From assembly GCA_903870415.1 (NCBI GenBank), contig CAIQDA010000040.1, positions 1 through 40,863 of the forward strand: DNA of 40,863 nucleotides. The letters run 5' to 3'. This document shows positions 24,350 to 32,323 of this stretch, piece by piece (the first letter of the stretch is position 1; each line of letters opens with the position of its first letter). Source of the DNA: an uncultured delta proteobacterium. GTDB lineage: Bacteria; Myxococcota_A; Polyangia; Polyangiales; Polyangiaceae. A program made the translations under genes and the position numbers. The notes under the pieces were generated by a model, which was not told the origin of the DNA, ran no database searches, and saw nothing but the letters and a program-made list of their open reading frames with translations.

Positions 24350-25131
24350 TGCGTCGAACTCTTGGCTTCGCCACCCTCGCGGCGTTCGTTGCAGGATGCA
24401 TGGGAACGACCGGTGGAGAGGTCGTTCATTTCGACGCAGCGTTGGCAGGTCCAGCCAACGTCGTCGACCATGCGCTTGCGTTCACGACGGGACGCGGCCT
24501 CGCGGTGCGCCTCACAAAGGCGACGCTCGTTGTGGGTGCGGTCTACATGAATCGCGCGAAGCCTATCCCCGTATCGCAAGAAAAAACCTGCATTTTAACA
24601 GGCTCCTACGTCGGCGAAGTTTTGGGGAGCGCGTCCGTCGACTTGCTGTCTGGACGACCCACGCGCTTTCCTGCCGGCGGGGCGGGCACGAACGAAGCCG
24701 CGGTGACGGGCGAACTTTGGCTGTCGACGAACGACATCAACGCGACCGACGACACGACGACGATCGCCGAGGTTGCTGGCGAGGTCACATTGGAGTCGGG
24801 AACGGTTCCGTTCGAAGGCAAAGTGTCGCTCGGCGCGAATCGCTTACCTGCCCAAACAGACCCGGCGCGACCCGGAGCTTACGCGCCGTGCAAGGCCCGC
24901 ATTGTCACGCCGATTCCCATCGCAGTGACTCTTGAAGATGCGGGATTTCTCACGGTTCGGGTGGACCCGCGCGCGTGGTTCACGACGGTGCTTTTCGACG
25001 ACCTGACGCGCGATGGTGGCGTTTTCACGTTTGACGATGGGAACACGAACGCGTCGAGCATCGGCCTCGCGGAGGGCGTGCGTGCGGCGCAGGGTGTGTA
25101 CGCCTTCGAGTGGGCGCCGCGGAGGCCATGA
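24346..25131 (+). CDS. Unknown lipoprotein coupled to the TonB receptor
   Basis: 261 residues. MRRTLGFATLAAFVAGC gives a clear signal peptide and lipobox. The mature part is mostly beta strands and Thr/Val/Ala-rich, with two cysteines far apart (EKTCILTG and YAPCKAR) that could form one disulfide. An acidic stretch NDINATDDTTTIAEV lies mid-protein. No family was recognised. The GTG start overlaps the receptor stop as GTGA (ATG 24349 is an alternative) and the stop overlaps the next start as ATGA, so receptor and both lipoproteins are likely made together. A surface or periplasmic partner of the receptor is inferred from this context alone. Confidence 0.78.
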   Translation: MMRRTLGFATLAAFVAGCMGTTGGEVVHFDAALAGPANVVDHALAFTTGRGLAVRLTKATLVVGAVYMNRAKPIPVSQEKTCILTGSYVGEVLGSASVDLLSGRPTRFPAGGAGTNEAAVTGELWLSTNDINATDDTTTIAEVAGEVTLESGTVPFEGKVSLGANRLPAQTDPARPGAYAPCKARIVTPIPIAVTLEDAGFLTVRVDPRAWFTTVLFDDLTRDGGVFTFDDGNTNASSIGLAEGVRAAQGVYAFEWAPRRP

Positions 25132-26351
25132 TGGACGCATTCCAAATGACTCGACGACACGTCCGTTTGGTTCTTGCGAGCGCTTCTGCCCTCGCGTTCG
25201 GGGCGTGCGCTGCGGCGCCAAACGCCGCGATGGCATCGCTCGTGATCACCGCGTCCGGTGAAGACGTGGCTCGCGACGGCTATGCATTTCCTCCTGCAAA
25301 TCCTGGGGCAGAAGCCTTCGTGGATGGCTGGTCCGTTGCCTTCGATCACGTGGTCGTGTCCGTCGGCGAAGTCACGCTCTCGGCGTCGCCGGATCTTTCC
25401 GCGAGCGACGAGCTTCGCACCGGCGCGGTGGTCGCTCGAGCAACGGGCCCGTGGCTCATCGACTTGGCGAAGGCTGGCGCGGCGCTCATGCCACCGACGG
25501 CCTCACACGTCGCGGCATCGGCTTCCGGCGCGCTCCCCGCGAGCGGTCGCGGCAGTCGGAGTGACGCTTCGGTGCGCGTCGTCACCTTCGAAAACCTCAA
25601 CGTGGCCGGCGACGCGTTTGATCCGGACGTGCGTTATGCCTTGGGTTTCGACACGGTTCCTGCGCGTGCCGACGCGGCGCTCGTGAACCTCGAGGACGAC
25701 GAGTCTCGCGCGCTCGCCCGTGCGATGACGACTCAAGGCGCGACGGTGGCGTACGTGGGGACGGCCCGATGGCGCGGGGGCGACGGGTGTGTGAGCTCCG
25801 ATCGGACCTACGACTGGAGCGCGGTTCCCACGACCGTTCACTTCTCCATGTTGTTCAAGGCCCCCGCCGCATACGTGAACTGCCAAAACTCCGACCTCGA
25901 GGGCAAGGCATTTTCCGGCGAAGAGCGTCAGCGCGGCGTGCAAATCAAGGCGGGGCAGGCGAATTTCGCGCAGCTGACGTTTCACACGGACCACGCGTTT
26001 TGGCTCACCGCCGACCACGACGCGGCGTTGCCATTCTTCGATCAGGTCGCCATTGCGGCAAAGGCCGATGGCACGGTCACGCTCGATGACCTGGCGGCGC
26101 TGGACCCGATTCGTCTGAAAGACCGTGCGGGCAAGACCCTCCCTTGGCGGAGCTGCCTCGCGGACGTGCCTGTAGCGGCGGGGTTGCGCCGCGTGGACGT
26201 GGGCAGCTTTGGTGTTCCCTTCGACCCGGCGCAGGCGCAGGAAAAAGCCATACGAAATCAGGCCGACGTCATGACGTACGTGCTTTCGGCGCAGGGCCAT
26301 CTCAACGAAGACGGGCTCTGTGCGCTGAAGCGAAACTACCCGTCGCCATGA
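25128..26351 (+). CDS. Unknown large lipoprotein coupled to the TonB receptor module
   Basis: 407 residues from ATG 25128, overlapping the upstream stop by ATGA (ATG 25131 also possible). Signal peptide RRHVRLVLASASALAFGAC with lipobox AFGAC. The mature protein has a phrase DGWSVAFDHVVVSVGEVTLSA, suggestive of a beta-sandwich, and a second half with conserved-looking His/Asp pieces (LTFHTDHAFWLTADHDAALPFFDQ) and four cysteines (GDGCVSS, VNCQNSD, RSCLADV, GLCALKR) that could make two disulfides. The HTDHAFWLTADHD cluster is a plausible metal or ligand site. No family could be named. Translation coupling suggests a stoichiometric partner of the receptor. Confidence 0.78.
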   Translation: MMDAFQMTRRHVRLVLASASALAFGACAAAPNAAMASLVITASGEDVARDGYAFPPANPGAEAFVDGWSVAFDHVVVSVGEVTLSASPDLSASDELRTGAVVARATGPWLIDLAKAGAALMPPTASHVAASASGALPASGRGSRSDASVRVVTFENLNVAGDAFDPDVRYALGFDTVPARADAALVNLEDDESRALARAMTTQGATVAYVGTARWRGGDGCVSSDRTYDWSAVPTTVHFSMLFKAPAAYVNCQNSDLEGKAFSGEERQRGVQIKAGQANFAQLTFHTDHAFWLTADHDAALPFFDQVAIAAKADGTVTLDDLAALDPIRLKDRAGKTLPWRSCLADVPVAAGLRRVDVGSFGVPFDPAQAQEKAIRNQADVMTYVLSAQGHLNEDGLCALKRNYPSP

Positions 26352-26449
26352 GGAGATCAACCGGTCACGCAATTATGTGCATGGTGCAGCTATTGCCTCA
26401 ACCTTCGTCACACGCGCTGGCGAGTGCGCGCACCGTCTGGTAGCCGCCG

Positions 26450-27607
26450 ATGACCATGGAACCGACTTCTTCGTTCGACGCGCACGAGCCGCTTCGCCAC
26501 CGAAAGGCTGTGCTCGGCTCTGCGGAGTCGAAGACGCGGGGCGTCGTTTATCTGACGTTTTTCGCTGCGATTGGCGAGGTCGCGTACGGAACTCTCACCC
26601 ACTCGATGGCGCTCGTCGCCGATGGCTGGCACATGGCCACGCACGTGGGCGCGCTCTCTCTGACGGCCGCCGCGTACTGGTACGCGCGTAAACACGCCAC
26701 ACGCGATCGCTTCAGTTTTGGCCCTGGAAAGATCTACGCGCTCGCGGGATTCACCAACGCGGTGCTCTTGATCCTCGCGTCGCTCTGGCTCCTTATCGAG
26801 TCCATCGAGCGCATGTTTCGTCCGCAGGAGATCGACTTTTCGCAAGCCATTCCTGTGGCGATCGTGGGGCTCGTCGTGAACCTCGCAAGCGCCGCGCTGC
26901 TTCATCGCGTGAGTGACGATCACGACGATTCCGCTGCGCACCACGGGCACCACCACGCTCATGGCGACCACGACCACGACCACGATCACGATCACGACCA
27001 CGATGGCCACGGCCATGCGCACGCCGAGCGCTCTTCACGTCGCCCCGCATCGAAGCATTCCGCGCTGACGCACGATCACAACTTGCAGGCGGCCTACCTG
27101 CACGTGATCGCCGATGCGCTCACGAGCGTGCTCGCGATCGTTGCGCTGGTTGTTGGACGGAACACTGGTTTTCTCCTGCTCGATCCGCTCATGGGCGTGG
27201 TCGGTGCCGTCGTCATCGCGCGATGGGCGTGGGTGCTTTTGGGCAAGGCTTCACGGCCGCTCCTCGACATGGTTCCGACGAACGTCGACTTGGCCGTCTT
27301 GCGCTCGTTGCTCGAAGAGGCAAGTGCGGGCGAAGTCGTCGACATGCACGTGTGGGAAATGGGGCCGAACGAGGTGTGTTGCCTCGTGGCACTCGCGGCG
27401 CACAAGCCCGTGGACATCGAGACGTGTCGACGCATTGTCGTGCGCGAGACCGCGGTCGATCACTTGACGATCGAGCTACGACCGTGCGCGGCCGACCACG
27501 TGAATGCGTCGAAGGTGCTGCAAACGGACGAGCGAAAGTCGCACCACGCGCATGACGCCGATGGCGGTCATGACGCCCATCACAAGCACGACGGGCACGA
27601 CGACTGA
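26450..27607 (+). CDS. dmeF: CDF-family metal exporter, DmeF-like
   Basis: 385 residues with six expected membrane helices. The TM2 metal site reads DGWHMATH (58-65), the His-containing form seen in DmeF-type Co/Ni exporters, and the TM5 site is HVIAD (His218, Asp222). Between TM4 and TM5 lies a loop with long His-Asp alternation (about residues 163-192), and the C-terminus ends in a second His-rich tail (HHAHDADGGHDAHHKHDGHDD). The soluble C-terminal domain includes VVDMHVWEMGPNEVCCLVAL. It should expel cobalt, nickel or zinc using the proton gradient. It lies 98 bp after the lipoprotein gene and may have its own promoter. ATG 26456 is an alternative start. Confidence 0.85.
   Translation: MTMEPTSSFDAHEPLRHRKAVLGSAESKTRGVVYLTFFAAIGEVAYGTLTHSMALVADGWHMATHVGALSLTAAAYWYARKHATRDRFSFGPGKIYALAGFTNAVLLILASLWLLIESIERMFRPQEIDFSQAIPVAIVGLVVNLASAALLHRVSDDHDDSAAHHGHHHAHGDHDHDHDHDHDHDGHGHAHAERSSRRPASKHSALTHDHNLQAAYLHVIADALTSVLAIVALVVGRNTGFLLLDPLMGVVGAVVIARWAWVLLGKASRPLLDMVPTNVDLAVLRSLLEEASAGEVVDMHVWEMGPNEVCCLVALAAHKPVDIETCRRIVVRETAVDHLTIELRPCAADHVNASKVLQTDERKSHHAHDADGGHDAHHKHDGHDD
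26966..27004 (+). repeat. His-Asp hexanucleotide repeat in the CDF gene
   Basis: Thirteen alternating Asp and His codons (GAC or GAT with CAC), forming a 6-bp tandem repeat with a few third-base changes. It encodes the metal-buffering loop of the exporter. Confidence 0.9.
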
Positions 27608-27614
27608 CGGGTCG

Positions 27615-29051
27615 CTATACGGCGGCGCTGCGGAAGGCGGCCTCGATGGCTTCGCGCGGCAAGTCTTTGCCGATGAGAACAAGATCGGTGCGGCGTGGCG
27701 CTGAGCCCCATGCGCCGATGGAGCTTGAGTCGGTGACCATGTGAACCGCTTGAATGACCACGCGTTCGTCGACGCCCTTGAACGCGAAGATGCCTTTGAG
27801 GCGGTAGAGGTTCGCTCCGTGGTCCCGGAGAAAGCCGCTGAACCATGCCTCGAACGTTTCGCGGTCGAGGTCGCCGACGTGCGCGAAAGCCATCGAGATG
27901 ACCTCTTCGGCGTGCGTGTGTTCGTGGCGAAAATGCCTGGCGTTTGTGAGCTCGAGAGCCGCGTCGCCTGCGTGGATGGAGAGCCCCATTTCGTCGCCGC
28001 ACGGCTCGGTGAAGATCGCGTAAGCGCCGCGCGCCGGGAGCGCGAGAGCCACGGTCTCTTTGCCATGCAGATGGACCGAGAACGGCATGCCCACTGCGGG
28101 AGAAGCGGGCACCGCGTCGTGAAACGCCACGAGCGCGTCGCGCGCCGTCGTCAGCAGGGGATCGGCACTCGCCTGCGCGAGGGGAAGCACGATGAAGCGA
28201 ACGTCGGCGTGGCCGTGGTGGTGATGGTCGTGCGCGTGACCGTGATCATGCGCGTGCTCATGCGCGTGGTCATCGTCGTGCGCGTGCTCATGCCCGTGGT
28301 CGTGCTCAGTGTGCTCGTGGCGCGCATGCTCGGGATCGAAGGAAATATGCACGCTGTCCGCCGATGAATCGAAGGTCGCGGCCCACTCGAACGGGTATTC
28401 GGCCTCGAGAAACGCGGGCTTCGTCGCAAGGGCCCGATCAAGATCGAAGCCGCCGACGTCGAGCACCGTGGCCACGGGAACGTTGCCGCGTTCGCAGCGA
28501 AGAATGCGCGCCATGGCGTTCATGCGGCGCAGGCGAGACTCGACGATTTCGAGCTCGCGCGCGTCGACGAGGTCGCACTTGTTCAAAACGAGGAGGTCGG
28601 CGAAGGCCACTTGCTCGCGCGCCTCACGGGTGTCGCCGAGGCGATCGAGCACATGCTTGGCGTCGACGAGGGTCACGATGCCATCGAGGAAAAAATCATC
28701 GCGAACGTCTTCGTCCACGAAAAATGTCTGCGCAACCGGGCCCGGGTCCGCCATGCCGGTGGTCTCAAGGACGATGCGATCGATCTTGTTTTTGCGCTTC
28801 TTCAAGTTCGAGAGAACGCGAATGAGGTCGCCGCGCACGGTGCAGCAGATGCAGCCGTTGTTCATCTCGAAGACTTCTTCGTCGACGCCGATGACGAGCT
28901 GCTGATCGACGCCGACCTCGCCGAATTCGTTCTCGATGACCGCGATGCGCAGGCCGTGGTCCTCGGTGAGGATGCGGTTCAGGAGCGTGGTCTTGCCCGA
29001 GCCGAGGAAGCCCGTGAGCACGGTGACGGGAATCTTGCCGCTGGTCGCCAT
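27615..29051 (-). CDS. COG0523 (CobW/ZigA-type) metallochaperone GTPase with His-rich linker
   Basis: 478 residues. The G domain shows Walker [11 protein letters not shown] (13-22), IENEFGE (39-45), the metal-binding CxCC motif in GCICC (66-70), [10 protein letters not shown] (96-105) and the base-specificity motif NKCD (157-160). A linker at 242-281 contains 20 histidines. The CobW C-terminal domain follows (about 282-470). Such GTPases hand zinc or another metal to client enzymes, usually under shortage. GGAGG four bases before ATG 29051 is a strong ribosome binding site. It is last in the importer operon (18 bp after the binding-protein gene) and converges on the CDF gene with seven bases between stops. 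Confidence 0.93.
   Translation of the reverse strand: MATSGKIPVTVLTGFLGSGKTTLLNRILTEDHGLRIAVIENEFGEVGVDQQLVIGVDEEVFEMNNGCICCTVRGDLIRVLSNLKKRKNKIDRIVLETTGMADPGPVAQTFFVDEDVRDDFFLDGIVTLVDAKHVLDRLGDTREAREQVAFADLLVLNKCDLVDARELEIVESRLRRMNAMARILRCERGNVPVATVLDVGGFDLDRALATKPAFLEAEYPFEWAATFDSSADSVHISFDPEHARHEHTEHDHGHEHAHDDDHAHEHAHDHGHAHDHHHHGHADVRFIVLPLAQASADPLLTTARDALVAFHDAVPASPAVGMPFSVHLHGKETVALALPARGAYAIFTEPCGDEMGLSIHAGDAALELTNARHFRHEHTHAEEVISMAFAHVGDLDRETFEAWFSGFLRDHGANLYRLKGIFAFKGVDERVVIQAVHMVTDSSSIGAWGSAPRRTDLVLIGKDLPREAIEAAFRSAAV
28209..28328 (-). repeat. His-rich low-complexity coding stretch in the COG0523 gene
   Basis: Forty codons (residues 242-281) of which 20 encode His, mixed with Asp, Glu, Ala and Gly. 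DNA is quasi-repetitive (CATGCGCACGA-like units on the coding strand). It probably binds several metal ions. Confidence 0.85.
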
Positions 29052-29069
29052 GGGGCCTCCGCTACCACG

Positions 29070-29984
29070 TCAGCGCGTGGCGGAAAGCTTGGCAATGCGA
29101 TCGGCGAGGGCCTCGGCCGCATCAAGCATCGTGGGGCCTGGGTCCGATAGAAGATCGCCGTCGATCTCGGCCACACGTCCCGACAGGCAGGCCTCGGTGC
29201 CCGCGATTCCTTCGCGGTTGCAGAGCAGCGCGCCCATGCCGCGCTCGGTGACAATCCACGCGGGGTTCCGTTCCGCGACATCGATGGCGGTCCAGCTCGG
29301 CCAGCCCACGCGGTCACTCGCCGCGTCCGTGAGTCCGGCGCTTTCGATCACGTCGTGCCAGCTCGTGTCCCGTGCGCCGCCGGCCAAGAAGGAACCGTAG
29401 AGCGCAAGGTAAAGGGCCCGAGGTCTCGGTTTGGATGGGTCGGCGATGGTGGCCATTCGCCTGGAAAAACGGCTCCAAAAGCTCGCAGCCGCGGCGTCGC
29501 GATCGAGCAAAGCTCCGATGCGTGTGGTGGCGTCATGGAGCGCCTCGATGCCGGCGCTAGGACCCATGTCGAAGACCGGAAGGCCGGCCTCGCGAAGGCG
29601 CAACAAGCGACCGGGCGCGCCAGGGTTTGCGGTGACGATCACGTCGGCACGGAGCGCGGCGAGGGCGCTCACATCGTCGAGACTCGCGACCCGGGGCTTG
29701 CCTTGAAGCGCGAGGCACCAGGGGCGAACGCACGTTGCGGCGGAGGCCACCGCGCAAAGGCTCTCGGCACCGGCGAGCGCCACGATGAGCCTGTCGGCAA
29801 CCGTGGACGCAGACGCGATGCAATGCCTTGAGCCCGAGGAAAAGGCCGCACCGGATGCGTCGAAGACCGTGCGCGACGACGAGACCGCCTCGTCGCGAAG
29901 CGTGGAAGGCACGAGGGCGCGCGTGCCTGCGATAGAAAGAGAAAGGGTGCACACTGCAAGCAGTGCCTCGACACGGCGGTTCAC
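29070..29984 (-). CDS. ABC importer substrate-binding protein (FecB/BtuF type)
   Basis: 304 residues from GTG 29984, overlapping the ATPase stop as GTGA. The N-terminus (NRRVEALLAVCTLSLSIAGTRA) is a signal peptide. The body fits the two-lobed class III fold: SASTVADRLIVALAGAESLCAVA, then SLDDVSALAALRADVIVTANPG, AGLPVFDMGPSAGIEALHDATTRIGALL, and the second lobe from RALYLALYGSFLAGG with a C-terminal ALADRIAKL helix. Members carry haem, cobalamin or metal chelates. The first lobe has three cysteines (SLCAVA, ATCVRPWC), which is odd for this family and could be ligands or a disulfide pair. No lipobox was seen. Confidence 0.82.
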   Translation of the reverse strand: MNRRVEALLAVCTLSLSIAGTRALVPSTLRDEAVSSSRTVFDASGAAFSSGSRHCIASASTVADRLIVALAGAESLCAVASAATCVRPWCLALQGKPRVASLDDVSALAALRADVIVTANPGAPGRLLRLREAGLPVFDMGPSAGIEALHDATTRIGALLDRDAAAASFWSRFSRRMATIADPSKPRPRALYLALYGSFLAGGARDTSWHDVIESAGLTDAASDRVGWPSWTAIDVAERNPAWIVTERGMGALLCNREGIAGTEACLSGRVAEIDGDLLSDPGPTMLDAAEALADRIAKLSATR

Positions 29985-30730
29985 GATTCCTCGATGGTCG
30001 CGAACGCGTGGAGCGATGTGTCGGTGGCTCGGACGCCCCACACGCGTGCGAGCATGCTCTCCGTGAGCGTGGCACTTGGCGGTCCCGAGGCGAGGCGCGT
30101 TCCCTCGGCGATCACATGCACCTCGTCGGCCAAGCGGGCTGCGTGGGCGAGGTCGTGCAGCACCACGAGGACCACGCATCCCGCGCGAGCGAGGTCGCGA
30201 AGCAGCTCATCGAGGCGGAGCGAAGCCCTGAGATCCAGCGCAGAAAATGGCTCATCGAGGAGCAGAACAGGCGCTTCGGTGGCGAGGGCGCGCGCAATGA
30301 CCGTGCGTTGGCGCTGGCCCGCCGAGAGCTCAGCGAAGGAGCGTTCGTGAAGGTCTTCGACGCCGCAGCGTGCGAGCGCGCGACGGGTCTTGAGTTCGAC
30401 CGTGGCCCTCGATTCGCCGCGATGAGCGCGAGCGAGAGAGACCACATGGGCGACGCTGACGTCTTCCGGAATTGCGGGCGATTGAGGAACCCATGCGACG
30501 AGTCGGGCGCGGCTCGACGGCGACGCGTCGTGGAGCGCGTGCTCGCCAAAGCGAACGGCGCCACGAGAGGGCTCGAGCCCAGCGAGCGCGCGCAAAAGCG
30601 TGGATTTACCCGCGCCATTCGGACCAAGAATCGCGTGAAGCGTTCCCTGCGCGCACAAGGCTTTCACGTCGCGCAGCACGACGGCGGAACCGCGGCACAC
30701 CTCGTGAAGGTCGAAGGCGAGGTCACCCAC
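29981..30730 (-). CDS. ABC importer ATPase (FecE/BtuD/HmuV type)
   Basis: 249 residues from GTG 30730. Walker A GPNGAGKST, Q-loop WVPQSP, signature LSAGQRQR, Walker B VLLLDEPFSALD and the H-loop histidine in VVLHDLAHAA are all present in order, with spacing usual for FecCD-coupled ATPases. It powers uptake through the permease encoded upstream. The start overlaps the permease stop by eight bases; the frame remains open further upstream, but that part belongs to the permease gene. The stop overlaps the binding-protein start as GTGA. Confidence 0.92.
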   Translation of the reverse strand: MGDLAFDLHEVCRGSAVVLRDVKALCAQGTLHAILGPNGAGKSTLLRALAGLEPSRGAVRFGEHALHDASPSSRARLVAWVPQSPAIPEDVSVAHVVSLARAHRGESRATVELKTRRALARCGVEDLHERSFAELSAGQRQRTVIARALATEAPVLLLDEPFSALDLRASLRLDELLRDLARAGCVVLVVLHDLAHAARLADEVHVIAEGTRLASGPPSATLTESMLARVWGVRATDTSLHAFATIEES

Positions 30731-31775
30731 GAAGCGCCTCGCCGTGTGCGCCTGCGCGACGCCCGCGAAGAATGAGGAAAAAGAACGGCGCGCCTGCGAG
30801 CGTCGTAATCGCGCCCGCGGGCACGGACACCAAGTGCGCGAGAGCCACGGCAACCCGATCGCTCGCGACGACGATGAGACCTCCAGCGAGGGCCGCCACG
30901 GGCACGAGGCGTCGATGGGAGCCGCCGACCACCCTGCGTGTGAGATGCGGAGCCAAAAGCCCAACAAACGCGAGCTGGCCCCCAAGAATCACCGATGCGG
31001 TCGTGCCGCAGGCGATCCATCCGACCATGGAGGTGCGTGCAGCTTGCACAGACATTCCAAGAGCCTGCGCTTCGTCGGCGCCGAGCGCGAGGAGATCAAG
31101 GTCCTCATGCCGCAGCATCGCGGCCACGAAGCATCCAGCGGCGAGGGGCGTTGCGATGCGAAGCTCCGGCATGCCCGCACCCGACAGGTCGCCGAGGCCG
31201 AGCATCACGAGCGCGCGACCGAGGTGCGGATACTCCTGCGCAAGGGCTGTGAGAAGGGTGGAGGCGCCGGAAAAGACTGCAGAAAGCAGGAAGCCCGTGA
31301 GCAGGAACTCGAGGGCCGTTGCACGCCGTGTCGCGGCGAGAAGAATCGCGAGCGACAGCAGCGCACCGACGAGCGCTCCGACGACGGACGCTCCTGCGCG
31401 AGAGGCGAGCGACAACGTTCCGAGGGCACCGAGTGCGAGCCCGATCTTCGCGCCTAAAAAAGCGCCACCGCTCGTGCCGAGAATCGCCGGGTCCGCGAGA
31501 GCATTCGACGCCACGGACTGAGCGAAGACCCCCGCCGTGGCGAGCGCGACGCCTGCCACGAACGCCGCCAGAATGCGTTGCGCGTGGAGCGAGGCAATCG
31601 TGGTCAACGGTGCCGAGGCTCCCGCCGTCAGCGCTGGCATCGCGTGCACGATGCATGCAAATGTCATCGCGAGAAGCGCTGGCAGAAACCAGGCAACGGG
31701 ACGACGGGTCCAACGACAGTGGTGGATCGAGTTAGACGAATCAGGTGATTGAGGCGAGAGAGGCGACTGAGGCAT
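30723..31775 (-). CDS. ABC importer permease (FecCD/BtuC family)
   Basis: 350 residues, about nine or ten membrane helices. Family marks are RILAAFVAGVALATAGVFAQ, the conserved PAILGTSGGAFLGA, VMLGLGDLSG, and the ATPase-coupling and C-terminal region GGQLAFVGLLAPHLTRRVVGGSHRRLVPVAA (in overlapping parts), with VPAGAITTLAGAPFFFLIL near the end. BtuC-type permeases import cobalamin, haem, siderophores or metal chelates. ATG 31775 is the best start; upstream sequence contains hairpins and tRNA-Glu. First gene of a four-gene operon ending in the COG0523 GTPase. Confidence 0.92.
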   Translation of the reverse strand: MPQSPLSPQSPDSSNSIHHCRWTRRPVAWFLPALLAMTFACIVHAMPALTAGASAPLTTIASLHAQRILAAFVAGVALATAGVFAQSVASNALADPAILGTSGGAFLGAKIGLALGALGTLSLASRAGASVVGALVGALLSLAILLAATRRATALEFLLTGFLLSAVFSGASTLLTALAQEYPHLGRALVMLGLGDLSGAGMPELRIATPLAAGCFVAAMLRHEDLDLLALGADEAQALGMSVQAARTSMVGWIACGTTASVILGGQLAFVGLLAPHLTRRVVGGSHRRLVPVAALAGGLIVVASDRVAVALAHLVSVPAGAITTLAGAPFFFLILRGRRAGAHGEALRG

Positions 31776-31794
31776 CGGCGGGCCTAAAATGCAG

Positions 31795-31849
31795 CAACGA
31801 CGCAAACCCGAGGGTGATGCGTCGTTGGTGTCCCTGCGAGAGGCAGGGA
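31795..31849 (-). terminator. Two hairpins between tRNA-Glu and the importer operon
   Basis: Reading the minus strand after tRNA-Glu, the first stem is TCCCTGC / GCAGGGA with a 5-nt loop (31831-31849). The second is a perfect 10-bp stem CAACGACGCA / TGCGTCGTTG with a 13-nt loop (31795-31827), followed by CTGCATTTTA. The second is a likely tRNA terminator with a poor T-run. A regulatory leader role for the importer operon is an alternative. Confidence 0.55.
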
Positions 31850-31871
31850 GCTCATGCGAGGCCACGAATCT

Positions 31872-31947
31872 TGGCGTCCCCAAGGGGATTCGAACCCCTG
31901 TTCGCGGCGTGAAAAGCCGCTGTCCTGGGCCTCTAGACGATGGGGAC
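31872..31947 (-). tRNA. tRNA-Glu (anticodon UUC)
   Basis: 76 nt with an encoded CCA end. Acceptor arm GTCCCCA / TGGGGAC, discriminator G, anticodon stem GCGGC / GCCGC with loop TTTTCAC giving anticodon TTC, and T-arm CAGGGGTTCGAATCCCCT with the TTCGAAT loop. The body resembles proteobacterial tRNA-Glu closely. It lies downstream of rpsT on the same strand. Confidence 0.97.
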
Positions 31948-31990
31948 AAGGCTTGCATTGGGCCGTGAAGCCCATGCGAGCATGTCGCTC

Positions 31991-32269
31991 TCAGGCCTTC
32001 TTCGCGGCCGCAGCCACGTGAAGGTGCTTCGAAAGGCGTGCGATGGAACGCGCGCTCTTGTTCGGATGAATAACGCCCGACTTGGCAGCCTTGTCGAGGG
32101 CGCTGATGGCGGCCTTCACAGCCGTTTCCGTCACGACGCCTTCGAAGGCGGTGACGGCCGTGCGTGCACGCTTGACGACGGTGCGCAGAGCGCTCTTGAC
32201 AGAACGGTTACGAATCGTGCGCTTAGCGCGCTGACGGTTGCGCTTTTCAGCGGAAGCGTGATTGGCCAC
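31991..32269 (-). CDS. rpsT: 30S ribosomal protein S20
   Basis: 92 residues, typical length. It starts MANHASAEKRNRQRAKRTIRN and continues as a highly basic three-helix protein, with KAAISALDKAAKSGVIHPN and SARSIARLSKHL at the end, the conserved S20 core. A consensus promoter lies just upstream at 32296-32323. Confidence 0.97.
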   Translation of the reverse strand: MANHASAEKRNRQRAKRTIRNRSVKSALRTVVKRARTAVTAFEGVVTETAVKAAISALDKAAKSGVIHPNKSARSIARLSKHLHVAAAAKKA

Positions 32270-32295
32270 GTGATCCTCAGAGTTAGGGTCGGGCG

Positions 32296-32323
32296 CTCAT
32301 AGACCATCCGATGGGGATGTCAA
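32296..32323 (-). promoter_or_regulatory. Sigma-70-type promoter of rpsT
   Basis: TTGACA (32323-32318), a 16-bp spacer and TATGAG (32301-32296) on the minus strand, 26 bases ahead of the rpsT start codon. The -35 box overlaps the stop codon of the upstream membrane-protein gene. Confidence 0.7.

Noticed and set aside
26966-27004. Possible CRISPR or microsatellite-only element
   Set aside because: It is a coding His-Asp tract in frame within a CDF exporter, where such loops are usual.
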